Below are positions 36,304 to 47,435 of a DNA stretch of 64,000 bases, in pieces. Position 1 is the first letter of the stretch; the number at the start of each line of letters is the position of its first letter. Origin of the DNA: Oreohelix idahoensis (Eukaryota; Mollusca; Gastropoda; Stylommatophora; Oreohelicidae); NCBI GenBank assembly GCA_024509875.1, contig JAMPIV010000594.1, positions 97,001-161,000 on the forward strand. The letters run 5' to 3'. The translations under genes were made by a program, and so were the position numbers. The notes beneath the pieces are model-generated. The model did no database searches. It saw only the letters and a program-made list of their open reading frames with translations, and was not told the DNA's origin.

Positions 36304-37047
36304 AGGTGTCAGACATAGACCTAGAGGGAAGGAAGTGGAGAGTGGAAGAAGCTGTTGATGCTGCCCAAGAGTCACTCAAACTGAGGGAGGTAATAGGATA
36401 CACACAAACGAATAGACGGGGATTTGGTCATGGAGACATCCGCTGGTGGTCCAAGGCATCAAGCAGGGAGCGCAGAGACATGGTAGTTCAGGAGATACGA
36501 GGAGCTGATAATGATAAGAGGTTGCAAAAAGCAGTGCAGCAGGTCCAGCAAGGCCAATGGACTACATGGGAAGGAGCCCTGTTTGTAGAGGTCCTTGACA
36601 TGGAATGATATATGGCATATGGCACCTCTTAGGCTCAGCTTCGTTGTTAGATCAATGTATGACCTGCTGCCGTCGGCCACCAACCTTGTGAAATGGGGAA
36701 AGTCGGATGATGAGCAGTGCCCCCTGTGCCAGAGGTGGCAGACACTCGAACACGTGCTCTCAGCGTGTAAGGTGTCATTAGGGCAAGGGCGATACACTTG
36801 GCGCCATAACAAAGTGCTAAATGAGCTTGCTGTGACAATAGATCTGGCAAGGATGAAGGCGAATAGCAAACCCGGGCCGAGCACCGCAAATACATACTTT
36901 CTGAGGGCAGGAAAGTCAGCACACCCCAAACCGAGTAAACCTGGTAGCAGTTTACCATCTCTTCTTGACTGTGCAAACGACTGGGAGATGGCGATAGACC
37001 TCAGTGTTGGAAATTTGCATTTCTTATGTGGCCCTAGTTATAAGTAA
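36304..37047 (+). pseudogene. R2-like (RLE-type) LINE C-terminal fragment
   Basis: Two frames joined by a frameshift near 36575-36590. The first (36306-36608) has GRKWRVEEAVDAAQ; the second (36595-37047) has SMYDLLPSATNL followed by a CCHC motif, C-x2-C-x7-H-x4-C, at its residues 42-58, then RYTWRHNKVL. This CCHC plus R-H-N/D arrangement precedes the restriction-like endonuclease of R2-type LINEs. The terminal DWEMAIDLSVG could be the start of that nuclease, but the frame ends before a catalytic PD...D/E is seen. A 3' UTR-like stretch with AATAAA-type signals follows (37080-37130). Family knowledge: such proteins nick DNA and reverse transcribe. Inactive fragment. Confidence 0.72.
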
Positions 37048-37517
37048 ATAATTTGTTTATATTGCTTACTGCTATTTAGTGTTAAATAAATTGTTTTGTT
37101 TTTTTAAGTTTTTATTTAATATAGTTTTAGGGTTTGGTCTGGAAAAGAACTGAATTTTCAATCTCTTCTTTCACCTTCAGCACTTATTGAGTCTTAATGT
37201 CTTGTCAGATAAGCAATGGAAGAAGGGCCGAGGGGCCGCACCATTGTTGGGCTGTGCTTCGGGCATCAGGTAGCCTTAATCCAGCACTGACCTGAACACA
37301 AAGGAAATCAAATGTATAGACACGAACATTCTCGCCAGAATAAAAAAACGAATAACAATAAAATTACAAACACATTCAAGAAGTACCCGAGTAAATATAA
37401 AAACTACGAGAATAAATGGACCTAACGATATCTAGAGATCAGTGGTGGAATAACAACGATGGATGTTCTGGGGCAAAGAGGGTCATTAGCACCTAATTAC
37501 TGATTCTACGTGGAGAG
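37048..37517. other. anonymous DNA; probable LINE 3' UTR at its start
   Basis: No gene seen. Confidence 0.4.
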
Positions 37518-37525
37518 GTTAGGGT

Positions 37526-37718
37526 CAGTGGCGTACTAAAGGGGGTGCGAGGGGGGGGGGCGGTTCGCCCCGGGTGACAGCCAGGAAGGCGGTGCCGTCG
37601 GACACTATTGTTATAATACTTAATGTTAAAATGTGCTTGCAAGTGTATTTCTTTATAAGGAGGGGGGTGCCAAAGGTAGTATCCGCCCTGGGTGCCAAAT
37701 ACTTTAGGGACGCCTCTG
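37526..37718. mobile_element. hAT-type MITE, 193 bp
   Basis: Ends CAGTGGCGTACTAAAG and, on the minus strand, CAGAGGCGTCCCTAAAG. Flanked by a perfect 8-bp duplication, GTTAGGGT, at 37518-37525 and 37719-37726. Inside are G-rich and GC-rich arms that can pair. Confidence 0.9.
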
Positions 37719-37900
37719 GTTAGGGTAGCTGAACCCATCTACTGCTGTGGATCATGGGCAGTGCCCGAAATGGCCAACGCTTAGTCCGTCACTGCGAGAG
37801 ATTCAATAGGAGATGCATCCCTACAAGATGTAGAATAATACATATGTTTTTACGATCTATATTAAGCCAGAAAAAAATGCCCAATACCTTCCATCTACAG

Positions 37901-38837
37901 CAGAGTTTCTCAACCGGGGTTCCACAGAACCATAGGGTTCCACGAGAGGTCGCAAGGGGTTACGCGAGAGGTCGTGATTGAAAGAAAAATTTTTTTTTCA
38001 AAATCTTGTACAAAAGTATGTCTGAAGGTATTTTTTTTAATTCATATAGCTTTGGCATATGCTTTTTAGTGATTTACTATACAACATTGACAATAAATGT
38101 TCTTGTTGTAAATAGCATTAATTAAATACAATTTTAATTAAGAAAGAGAATTAAGTAAGAGAAGGCAAAGACAGGGAGGATTGCTAACTGTTTACTCCAC
38201 TTCATAAAACAGCTGTGCCGTGTTTGGTATAGTCTCTAACACTTCCCTTCCCTACCCCAGTTTCAACTACGGGACTACCTTTACCAATATGACCATGTCC
38301 ACCCCCACAAGAAATAGACAGAGACGCAAAAACACAAAGAGAAGAAAATTAGAGATAGCCTTAGGAAGAATAAAATAAACATTACAAGAACTAAAACAGT
38401 CCTCAAAAAACAGATGGGATTCTCTTTCTCTCACTTGTCTTGAAGCTTCATATGGACCAAACATTTTCAATTAATTAGAAGTATAAATAAATAAAAATAT
38501 CTGTACAAAGTAAAGGTTTATCTATTCTTTCCTGAGTTTAAATGCATATAAATTAGACGAGTGTCAACCCAATCTGTCCTTTCAGTTTCAAATAACTCTT
38601 CCATCTACATACTCAGGAAAGAATTTTCCAGTGAGCTAAATATAAGTATTTTATTTACTTCGAGAAGAATAAAGAGCTGTAAAGTTGCCTCCTGTCAATA
38701 AAATCTCTCCATTTCCTAGCTCGCTTCATTTCCTTGGGTAATCATGCCAAAATGTAGCCGGATTATGTCTTAGATCGATTCTTCTTCATTGGGAAATCAA
38801 AGTAGCCCATAGCACACACAAAAATTAAGAAACACTG
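37901..38837. mobile_element. probable hAT-type non-autonomous element, 937 bp
   Basis: Ends CAGAGTTTCTCAACC and (minus) CAGTGTTTCTTAATTTTT fit the hAT terminal pattern. Flanks ATCTACAG and CTGTAAAG agree at 5 of 8 positions, compatible with an old duplication. Contains the SINE-tail fragment at 38230-38283 and no transposase. Confidence 0.65.
38230..38283 (+). repeat. SINE tail fragment
   Basis: Resembles the 3' body of the SINE at 23808-23865 (GTCTCTAACACTTC, GGGACTACCTT) inside the hAT-like element. Confidence 0.6.
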
Positions 38838-39165
38838 CTGTAAAGACAGGTCGAGCAAACTATTCTATTTTTAATGTGCATGTTTCGAAAAGAAGCGAAA
38901 ATCACTAGCCCACTCAAAACCCAGCGAAAAATTTACCGTAAGAGAAAAGCACCACACAAAAGCTTTCTGGGGTTGTTTATTTCTCCAAGCAGTTCTTGCC
39001 TTTTACATGACACATAAATCTTTAAAAGAGTTTTCGACATTTAAGAAGTTAAAAGCTACGCGAAATTTGACAGTTGTTCTGCTTAACGAGCAGCAGAAAG
39101 TCAGACAAATATCTGACATGAGTACCAGACTTAACTTTGTCACTAAATTAACGTCAATGACTCTA
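38838..39165. other. anonymous DNA, no gene seen
   Basis: Open stretch 39007-39243 only becomes meaningful at its end, where LINE L2 sequence begins. Confidence 0.4.
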
Positions 39166-39235
39166 GTTCGCAGACATGCGCCAGTGGAACAAGAGATGAC
39201 AAGAAGACGGTGGCGATGGATTGGACACACAATGA

Positions 39236-41646
39236 TGTCGTGAAACATTCTAAATCCACATATATAAATTAAAAGGTAAATGTAAAGCCTAACACATAAA
39301 TTCAATAAAAGGGAAAGAAGAATGGTAAAGAACAGTGCTGTCACAATGACTGTACTCGAGATCCCCCTTTTTCTGCTTCGTCTGCATATTCTCACGCTTT
39401 CACGTTGATAGTAAAGCCTATAGCAGCATACACGCGTTTCCACAAAACAATAAAACGTGTACTGCATTTCTAAGAAAACCTTGAGATACGCAAGCTGATT
39501 AATGACCTAGATTAATACACTGCGTAATGAAAAGACAGATGGAATTAGGATAGAGAGAGGGAGGGCTGAAAGCAGGAACGCCGGCAACACTAACACGCGT
39601 CTCGCGATATACAATTAATGCCACCCCCCAACGCGAAAGGCATGAAGCACTAGCTTTTTTTTTTTCAAATAGACAGTGATAAAAAACACTACCCATACGA
39701 GAGTTAGGTTTAAAAACCTGTAAAATGCTTATTAGGAAACATGACATTATACTGGTTTACGTTTGAAAGCCTGACAGTACAGCAGACACCCTAAAGTTTG
39801 GAAGTGAGGAGGTGGTAACAGCACGACTATCCTAGAAGAAAATACATATTTTGAACGCCGCCACTTAGCTCCCTTAAAACTTATATATTTTGGTTCCTTA
39901 GGACTTGCTGACAAAGAATATATCAAGTGTTACGCAAATAGTCTAGGAATTAACAAATTATAGCCAAAAGAAAATAGTGAGGGTGTCAGACAACACCAAA
40001 TAATAATCGCACAGTGGCATGTTTTGAAACCACCATTTTACGGGAAATAGGTCACCATGTTAAATCCAATTTGATTGGCGGGAATGATATGTAAGGCTAA
40101 ACACGATTAGTCGGACTACAAATACTAATTTTTTGTTGTTAGGGGAAACGTGAGAAGGGTAAAATTTTTTGAAAAGCTGTGTAAACATGGCCCGATTGGT
40201 TAGACCCGCTGATATAGTCAATGAGGAGCGTCAGTTCAGTGCCACATTTTAAAATAAACTTACTCAGAAACAGTGCGTTGAGAACCAGCTTATATTTTTT
40301 CTAAATAAAAGCCTGGGACAGCGGCAGATCGGATTTTGTGCCATATTCATCGCCAGTCAATGTATTTGTGTATTATTTCCATGAATTGTGGTAAGCTTGA
40401 CATATTTGATATCTTTTTAATGAAAATTGAATGTAAATTGATAATTTATGTCTGTATATGTGCGTGGTTCAGTAGAAAACATGAGGCAAGGCCTAGATAG
40501 TGCTCCAACCTGAACAGGACGTGTCGGAGATAAGAAAACTGCATGGAATTGCCAAACAGTACACTGACACCTATCTTATTGACTAGAAAGAACTAATGCT
40601 GGAATAGCAGAGACGTAGTAACCATTAGGGAGGAGTATACTGGTGTAAATTGTTTCAGATGAAGCTAGCAGTTGGCCTACCGCTCTGAACTCAGTGTTTG
40701 TTATGTATTGTGTTCAGTGTGGAAATAGATTATAAATTAGTTCTGAAGTAGGAGGTACAACCTTCTTGTTTCAGGGACCGTGGTCCTAAGTTATTGAAGC
40801 AGCACCTGGTCTGAGTTTTGCTGAATCCAGAGGCTGACAGCATACTCCTTGGTCCAGATAGCGACCAGTGAGGTGTCTCCAGAACACAGTGAAGCAATCG
40901 AGCAGAGGAATCTTTTCCTGCCGCCATCACGAAAGATACGCTTCTGTGGCCAGAGCAGCTCAACATTATGTGCCCCCCCCCCCCCTCAAAAATTGACATT
41001 ATATTAAACACAGAGGGACAATAAATTGTTTCAAATGACAGGAACTGTGAACTTTTCCCAATACTATTTCCACGATAATCAAACACTTGAAGTCATGATG
41101 ACAAACAACAATCTAGCTTGAAAAACAAAACCAGTATTACATCATAGTACTACTTCCCAACTTACACACATAGGATAATACTAATAAAATATGTCAATAC
41201 AAAGATCATATTTATAAACTGTGTACATACTACTTGTAATTACATTTGATTGTGATTCCTGGTTCACTGTGTAGTTGAATCAGGATATCTATTATTGAAA
41301 GGAATTAATACATATATTTTTAAACTTAAACACTTGACTCATTTAAGATAGTCTTATAGAGTGTTATATGTGTGTGAGTGTCATAGTGTTGTAAAGTGTT
41401 GTGGAATAAATTAAATTGTTTATCTGTCTGTTGTTGTTGTGACTTACACTTCATCATTTTCATAACCCTAGACATTCAACGTAGTCATCACAATATTCCA
41501 GAATAATTCTGACTGAGGTATAAATGTGGTAGCAAGTAAGGTCATCTGTAATACACCACACTTATTAGATACAGATACCTTCACAGCTGATCTCAGTCAG
41601 TACACTAAGTCCCCTATAAATATTTATAACATCCCGCTTTACCACA
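39236..41646 (+). repeat. 5' LTR of element A (2411 bp)
   Basis: Starts TGTCGTGAAAC and ends TTTACCACA, with TG/CA termini. Intact reference for the interrupted 3' LTR. Its last 300 bp share blocks with solo LTR family C (CATAACCCTAGACA, GTGGTAGCAAG, CCTTCACAGCTG), and both families start TGTnGTGAAA, so A and C appear related. Confidence 0.92.
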
Positions 41647-41651
41647 TATAT

Positions 41652-41669
41652 TGGGGTCTCGCTCCCGGG
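41652..41669 (+). promoter_or_regulatory. primer-binding site of element A
   Basis: TGGGGTCTCGCTCCCGGG lies 5 bp after the LTR end. The TGG start and position are as expected for a tRNA primer. It resembles a tRNA-Pro 3' end in its first 10 positions, but with an internal length difference, so the tRNA is not settled. Confidence 0.65.
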
Positions 41670-41836
41670 ATATTGAACTTTCTCCTATTATATATATTGT
41701 GAATAATAAAAATTTAAAAGGTATCCTTGGGTGGAATTAAATAAGGTTGAGCTCTCAGTGCCTGTGGTTGTCCTTGGATAATTAATTACAGATTGTATTG
41801 TTTAGTTAGACATTATATAAATTTACCTGTTAGAAA

Positions 41837-43180
41837 ATGGCGGACCTGGCCAAATTTCGATCTGCTGCTATGCAGGCTGCAAAAGAGTTAGGAATGGACG
41901 GGCAAGTTATGATTTCCTATGTCACTACGGAATGTGACAAATTTATTGAACGGGAAAAAAATAGATTAGAAAAAGAGGCTGAAAGAAAGTTAGAGGCTGA
42001 AAAAGAAATTAAGAGGCTGCAGATTGAGGCTGAGGCTAAGAAATTGGAGGCAGAAAGAGAAGAAAAAAAGGCAGAAAGGGAAGCCGAGGAAAGAAGACAG
42101 GCTGCAGAAAGGGAAGACAAGCGATTAGCTGCAGAAAGGGAAGCAGAAAAGGAGGAGAAGAGATTACAAAGGGAACATGAATTACGACTAAGTGAGTTTG
42201 AGTTTCAAGGCCATGCTCCTGAAAATGGTGCCAGTCCCTTTACCTCCGATGCTACTGCTAGTCAGGGAGCCTCAACCTCAGCTATGAACTTTCATTTAGA
42301 TCATTTTGTTGAGAAAGACGATGATATTGAGAGCTATCTAAATAGATATGAACTATTAGCTACCACGTATGGGTTAGAGAGAGAAAGGTGGAGCTTAAAG
42401 TTATCTCAAGGGCTTCGTGGGGCAGCTTATGAAGGTTTTGCCAAAATGAGCAGAGGTGATCAAGAAAATTATGACATGCTAAAGCAGGCTCTTTTGTTAA
42501 GATATGAAAAGAACGCAGAATTTTATAGGAAAAAATTTAGGAATGCTAAACTACTGTCAGGTGAAACCTATCACCAGTTCTCTGCACGGTTAGAGACATA
42601 CTTGGAGAAATGGACTTCTCTGGGGAAAACCCAAGATCTTAAGGAAATGGTCCTTATAGAACAATTAAGAGAGTCCATGGTTCCAGACCTGAGAAAGTTT
42701 CTCATGGAACAAGGTGCAGAGAGACTGGGTGAGCTACTAAATGTCGCTGAAAGGTATCAGGCAGCTCAAGCAGAGGTAACAGGTAACAAAAGGAAACAGG
42801 TAGACTATTTTAGGGCACCACAGAACTTTAATAAATTTGATCCTAGAGATCATAACCAAAGTAAGCACCAGTTTGATAGGCCACGGTATGACAATAAAAA
42901 TAAAACCCCACAATTCGATGAAAGGAAATTTGATGAAAGAAAATCTTTCAACCAAGGAAGGAGGTGGTGTAAGAATTGTCAGATGGACAATCATGACACT
43001 GACCATTGTAGAAGGAAACCTGTGTATATGGCTATTATGGAATTATTATTATCTAATACACTGTATGGAGGGTCTGATGATCTAGTTTTTCATTTTAATA
43101 TACCTTACTTCTTAACTGTAATCAGATACTGTAATGTATGCTTTTATACTACTTATAATGTTGCATCGCCTCTGAACTAA
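41837..43180 (+). CDS. Gag of element A with SCAN-like capsid region
   Basis: Structural protein that packages element RNA. Residues about 30-125 are a charged coiled coil rich in E, K and R (repeats of EAE+E+). Residues about 150-320 form the capsid-like region; the part with FRNAKLLSGETYHQFSARLE, then DLRKFLMEQG and ELLNVAERY strongly resembles a SCAN domain. A basic N/Q-rich linker leads to one zinc knuckle, C-x2-C-x4-H-x4-C (residues 378-391, 42968-43009). ATG in a good context (AAAATGGC) about 190 bp after the LTR. The native sequence ends near residue 395 (about 43020); the last 50 codons are unrelated insert sequence, so protease and the gag-pol link are lost. Confidence 0.85.
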   Translation: MADLAKFRSAAMQAAKELGMDGQVMISYVTTECDKFIEREKNRLEKEAERKLEAEKEIKRLQIEAEAKKLEAEREEKKAEREAEERRQAAEREDKRLAAEREAEKEEKRLQREHELRLSEFEFQGHAPENGASPFTSDATASQGASTSAMNFHLDHFVEKDDDIESYLNRYELLATTYGLERERWSLKLSQGLRGAAYEGFAKMSRGDQENYDMLKQALLLRYEKNAEFYRKKFRNAKLLSGETYHQFSARLETYLEKWTSLGKTQDLKEMVLIEQLRESMVPDLRKFLMEQGAERLGELLNVAERYQAAQAEVTGNKRKQVDYFRAPQNFNKFDPRDHNQSKHQFDRPRYDNKNKTPQFDERKFDERKSFNQGRRWCKNCQMDNHDTDHCRRKPVYMAIMELLLSNTLYGGSDDLVFHFNIPYFLTVIRYCNVCFYTTYNVASPLN

Positions 43181-43689
43181 TACCTTAAGTATGCTGGAGA
43201 ATGTCTGGATACCTAGCAATAAAAGATGAGTAAGAGGAAGGGATAAATGCAAGACGGGCCTATATGCATGATTCTCATTTTTCAGTCAATACCCTTTACC
43301 TCCCTAAGGAGCATAGGTCATAAAACTGGATCTCGTGTAGTGGAGGCGTCAACAATTCACTCCCTCTGGCAGTATCTGCTTGGGACTCAAAGTTGCTCAC
43401 CTGTGGGAACATTTTTCGCATGCGCTGACAACACATGAAGTCCCAGCTATTTCAGCAGATTTCCAAATTGTCACGAGTTCTTATTATATGCCACCTTTAT
43501 CTGATTACGTTTCTAATTTTGTCTTATTTACTGTATGAATTGTTTTGATTGTGTTTTTTAGTTTTTTTTTTTTTTTTTGTGTTTTTTTTAGGTATTAATT
43601 TTTGTTAATCTATTTTAATTAATAATTCCCCCCCCTCCCCTTAAATTTGATTATGTCTGGATGTTACAAATGTATGTTATTATTTTACC
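43021..43689. other. foreign insert in element A, replacing protease region
   Basis: The homology to gag/pol stops at about 43020 and resumes near 44290. This part is AT-rich, contains a SINE-tail-like phrase (43354-43400), T-runs near 43560-43590 and a diverged GACGGGCCT...ATTCTC phrase near 43257. No gene seen. Confidence 0.5.
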
Positions 43690-44056
<367 letters not shown>

Positions 44057-44084
44057 ATTTAATTTAAAAACATACTTTAATTAT

Positions 44085-44284
44085 GATGATTATTGCAAAT
44101 GTTTGATGTTATATTACTTTTATAATGATAAATGCCTTAATAATGCTTAAAGTAAACGTGAAGATGAAAGGATACAGTATACATGATGAGAGAGAGAGGA
44201 AGGGCAGAATGTCAGACGGGCCTGCGTGCCCAATTCTTAACCCTTTGAAAATAAAGTTCGTTCGTTCGTTCGTTCGTTCGTACC
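44085..44284 (+). mobile_element. non-LTR element 3' end with (GTTC)n tail, copy 2
   Basis: Parallel to 43690-43844: GAAAGGATACAGTATACATG, AAGGGCAGAATGTCAGAC, GCCTGCGTGCCCAATTCTTA and a five-unit GTTC tail. Element A pol sequence resumes right after it. Confidence 0.68.
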
Positions 44285-44289
44285 CTTCA

Positions 44290-44560
44290 GGTCAGGTCGA
44301 CCTCAAGAAAGGAGGAGGATATTCTGATAGATACCACTCCAGATGAGATGAGGAAGGCACAGGCTGGGTATAATACCCTCAAGCCTTGTTTCAGGAAATT
44401 GTCAACTTGTCATACAACTCCAGGCAAGGGAGATTTTTACATGAAAAACAAGTTGATTTACAGGAAGGCCGGAACTAGATCCAATGGTCACGGACAGTTG
44501 GTTCTTCCAAAGGCATATAGGGCAGAATTAATAAGGAGCTTACATGTGAAACAATATGGG
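44290..44560 (+). pseudogene. element A pol: start of integrase zinc-finger region
   Basis: Frame with TTPDEMRKAQ, KNKLIYRK, and LVLPKAYRAELIRSLH, the classical lead-in to the retroelement integrase HHCC domain. It breaks exactly where solo LTR C2 begins; the rest of the zinc finger continues at 46829. The first His is in SLH at about 44540. Confidence 0.82.
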
Positions 44561-46828
44561 TGTAGTGAAATTGACAGAGATACAACGGTAAAATACCTCC
44601 AAAGATAACATGTAAGGATAAAAACATAATGCGTAGGCTGCTGATAGTACATGATCGCCCAGACCGCGGGTCATCACCCTCCATAAAAATTGACTTGCTA
44701 GACAGGAGGGGAACGGCGGATAAAAAGGAAAAAATATGACTGGAAAGATTGCGTGAGACTAGAAAGGCTAAGGAGACGCAATTGGGGGGGGGGGGAAACG
44801 GAGAAAAGTCACGTTTCCCAAGTTAACATAAAGTAAGGAACTCGACAGAAGGGACCTTGGATATGATACGCCACAGTCATTTATTGGTCGCTTTTGCGAT
44901 ACCAAGCCTTTGATTTGAATTCAGCTGCAGAACGCAGATGTTTGGAATATTACAAAAATTAAAAAGTAACTTTTTCGTAATATTAATGTTAGGAATATAA
45001 AAATTAGCTGGCCGGATGGCCCATTCTGAGCAGTGAACTAATATGTTCTTAATTTTACAGACGGATAGATAATATTGAAGATAATGACAAAAGACAGTGT
45101 TGTTCACATTAGCGACAGACTGTATGGAATAAAAAGTGTCGCTATTTGCACAAAAAAACACGACCTCGAGACGCAGGTGTTCAAATCTACTTAGTAGGGA
45201 AGCGAAGGGACATTGGTGGGAGCTGTGTCTAAATATAACTTTTAACGACAAAATTTTGGAGGGGAGAGAAAGGTTGGTTCAAAAATCAAGTACGTTTTGA
45301 AAAAAAAAAACAAGTAGAGACGGACAGACTAACAGATAAACATCCATACTTGACTGAAGCATGACTGAAATGACTTTAGGGTAGGAAATTTGAATTTGAA
45401 ATAAACCTAGGCAGTGATTGGCCACAGACAATCATTTTATCGGCGCTCAGACGCGCAAGTGGGGCCATTCCTCAATAGTTGTTCGATGATAGACACAGTA
45501 TTTTAAAATGTGGTGATTTCCAAATGAGAGAAAGTGAAATAAGTTCAGGGACGCCATACTATAGCCAGCAGCTCAGCTGAGTTTTGCTAGCATTTCTGTG
45601 TTCTTTATTCATAATCTGGTAAGATTGAAATTATTTCTTTGTATATTTTGAATATTGTTTAATGTTCGAGTGATTTGATACTGCCATATCGAAATCTAGC
45701 CTTACAAACAAGTAGGGATTTGCTCTAGACCCCCCGCCCAAGTCAGGGTCTAGGGACCAACAATATACATAAACTCCAGTAAGGGTTAGGAACGACAGAT
45801 CAAGTGTTGAGAATAATGAAACATATTACCTATCCACTTTTAGGGAAGGAAACTAATAAATATTTTTCAGAATCTATAGTCTGGGAGGACCTATCTGATG
45901 TAAAACCACCATGGTAAATGTGCTGTTTGGTCAGAGAGATCTGACCTGTCTGTATGATGTGGTTGTTGTGTCCGTGTTGTGTCCAGACGTGGGTAGAGAA
46001 TAGAATTTTGACACATAGCCAATACTTTGATTGCAGAGCTGTGAGTTTCAGCTGTCAACAAGGCGGTGTCCATTCAGTTGGTGATCTTACTCGAGTGTAT
46101 CTGTGCAGTACGTTGTGACAGAGACCACTATTATTGCCCGCCAGCACGGAGAGGTGGGACCACCAGATTTCAGCACCAGAGCTACATATGCAAGATGAGT
46201 GAGCCTCTGGTCTGCTGGAAGTTCACCAACGCCTTTTAATTACTAATACCCCATAAAATTCCTGCAATTTACTGGACACTGTGTAGTCAATATAGACAGG
46301 TGTGATGAGTCCACCCCAACAGCACAAGCATTAACTATCCTCCCAAGTAGATGACTACTAGAACATTTTAATAAAACTAACTAGTCTAGTACTTAAATAT
46401 GTACACTCTTGCATTTATTATGTAACATTCCATGCATATCTTTCATAAATTTTAAATCCTTTTTTTTTTAAAAAAGTTCTGGTCAACATAAAACTTGATC
46501 CAGAACAAATAAATGTAAACATTTCTATCAAAAATTTTACACTCTTGAGTTAGTTCAGTGTATTATAATATTTGTTAAATATTATTAGTCTGCTTAAATA
46601 TTTGTGGGTGTATCTATAACTATCACACCACATTACACATCATTACCCTAGACATTTTACATAGCTACATTCATTAAGAAAAAAAAAATTGAGTGTGAGG
46701 TCGTAGTGGTAGCAAGAAAGGCCTTCTGACAATTCACAACTACATTTTATCTCAGGAGCCTTCACAGCTGGCCTCATACATTACATTTAGTAATATCACC
46801 ATCATACAATACCATCAAACCCACTACA
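44561..46828 (+). mobile_element. solo LTR, family C, copy C2 (contains GT-AG segment)
   Basis: 2268 bp from TGTAGTG to CACTACA, flanked by a perfect 5-bp duplication ATGGG (44556-44560, 46829-46833). It interrupts the integrase zinc finger of A; the reading frame matches on both sides if the insert and one ATGGG are ignored. Collinear with C1 (24531-26286) but carries 45619-46036, a 418-bp block with GTAAGA at its start and TTGCAG at its end that C1 lacks. Confidence 0.9.
45619..46036 (+). other. intron-like GT-AG segment inside solo LTR C2
   Basis: C2 reads ATAATCTG, then GTAAGATTG ... TTTGATTGCAG, then AGCTGTGAG; C1 reads ATAATCTG followed directly by AGCTGCGAG. The extra block therefore has exact GT/AG limits with a good donor and a canonical CAG acceptor, both in LTR orientation. 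Parsimonious reading: an intron removed by splicing in the RNA that gave rise to C1. Confidence 0.7.
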
Positions 46829-47395
46829 ATGGGGACCATGAGAAAATAGGTACCATCATTCAAAAGGTAGCTCAGAATTATTATTGGCCCAAGGCAAGGT
46901 GGGACATTGAGAATTTTGTAGAAAGGTGTAGCATAGCACATGAGGGAACACCCACAAGTGGGAACATTGATCAGGACCTGGACATGCCACGGGGCGAACT
47001 TAGGCCTGACAATACAAAGAAAAATAAATTTGATAAAGTGGACCAAGTGGAATGGGAAGCCCCTTTTCACGGACAAGCTTCAAATAACTGTTTTACAATG
47101 ACCACTATGCAGAGAGTGCAAAAAGATGTCTTACCCCAAGATAAGCCGAAAATCCCTCAATCGGACTTAAACAAACTGGAGGAAGAGGATGTAGAGAGGA
47201 AATCTCTCATCCAGAATTCTAAGTGGGGAGAAAGCCACAAGAAAAGAATTGGTAGCGGTCGTTTTGTGCATGATAATTCGGGGAAGAAAAATCATCACTA
47301 TAGAGCTTCGAGTGGAAGAGACCATACCGGTGCATGGACAAATAGGTCCACAAAATTAAAGGTCCATATGAAGCGCTGTTAAGAACGTGAACTGA
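46829..47395 (+). pseudogene. element A pol: rest of integrase zinc finger, catalytic core missing
   Basis: 46829-46930 reads GDHEKIGTII, QNYYWPKARW and VERC, giving the second His and first Cys; the second Cys of the CxxC pair is lost. From about 46960 to 47350 no D-D-35-E core is seen. Instead an open stretch (46984-47382) of charged, unrecognised sequence lies here. At about 47355-47400 the conserved post-core GPYEALLRT block reappears in another frame, followed by TGA where a Trp is usual. So the core was deleted or replaced. Confidence 0.65.
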
Positions 47396-47435
47396 TGAAA
47401 AGGCAGAGGAAAATATTACATCCTCATACCAATAT

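Noticed and set aside
46984..47382. Host gene exon of 132 codons
   Set aside because: Sits in the place of the integrase core of element A with charged low-information sequence and no splice signals; origin unknown.
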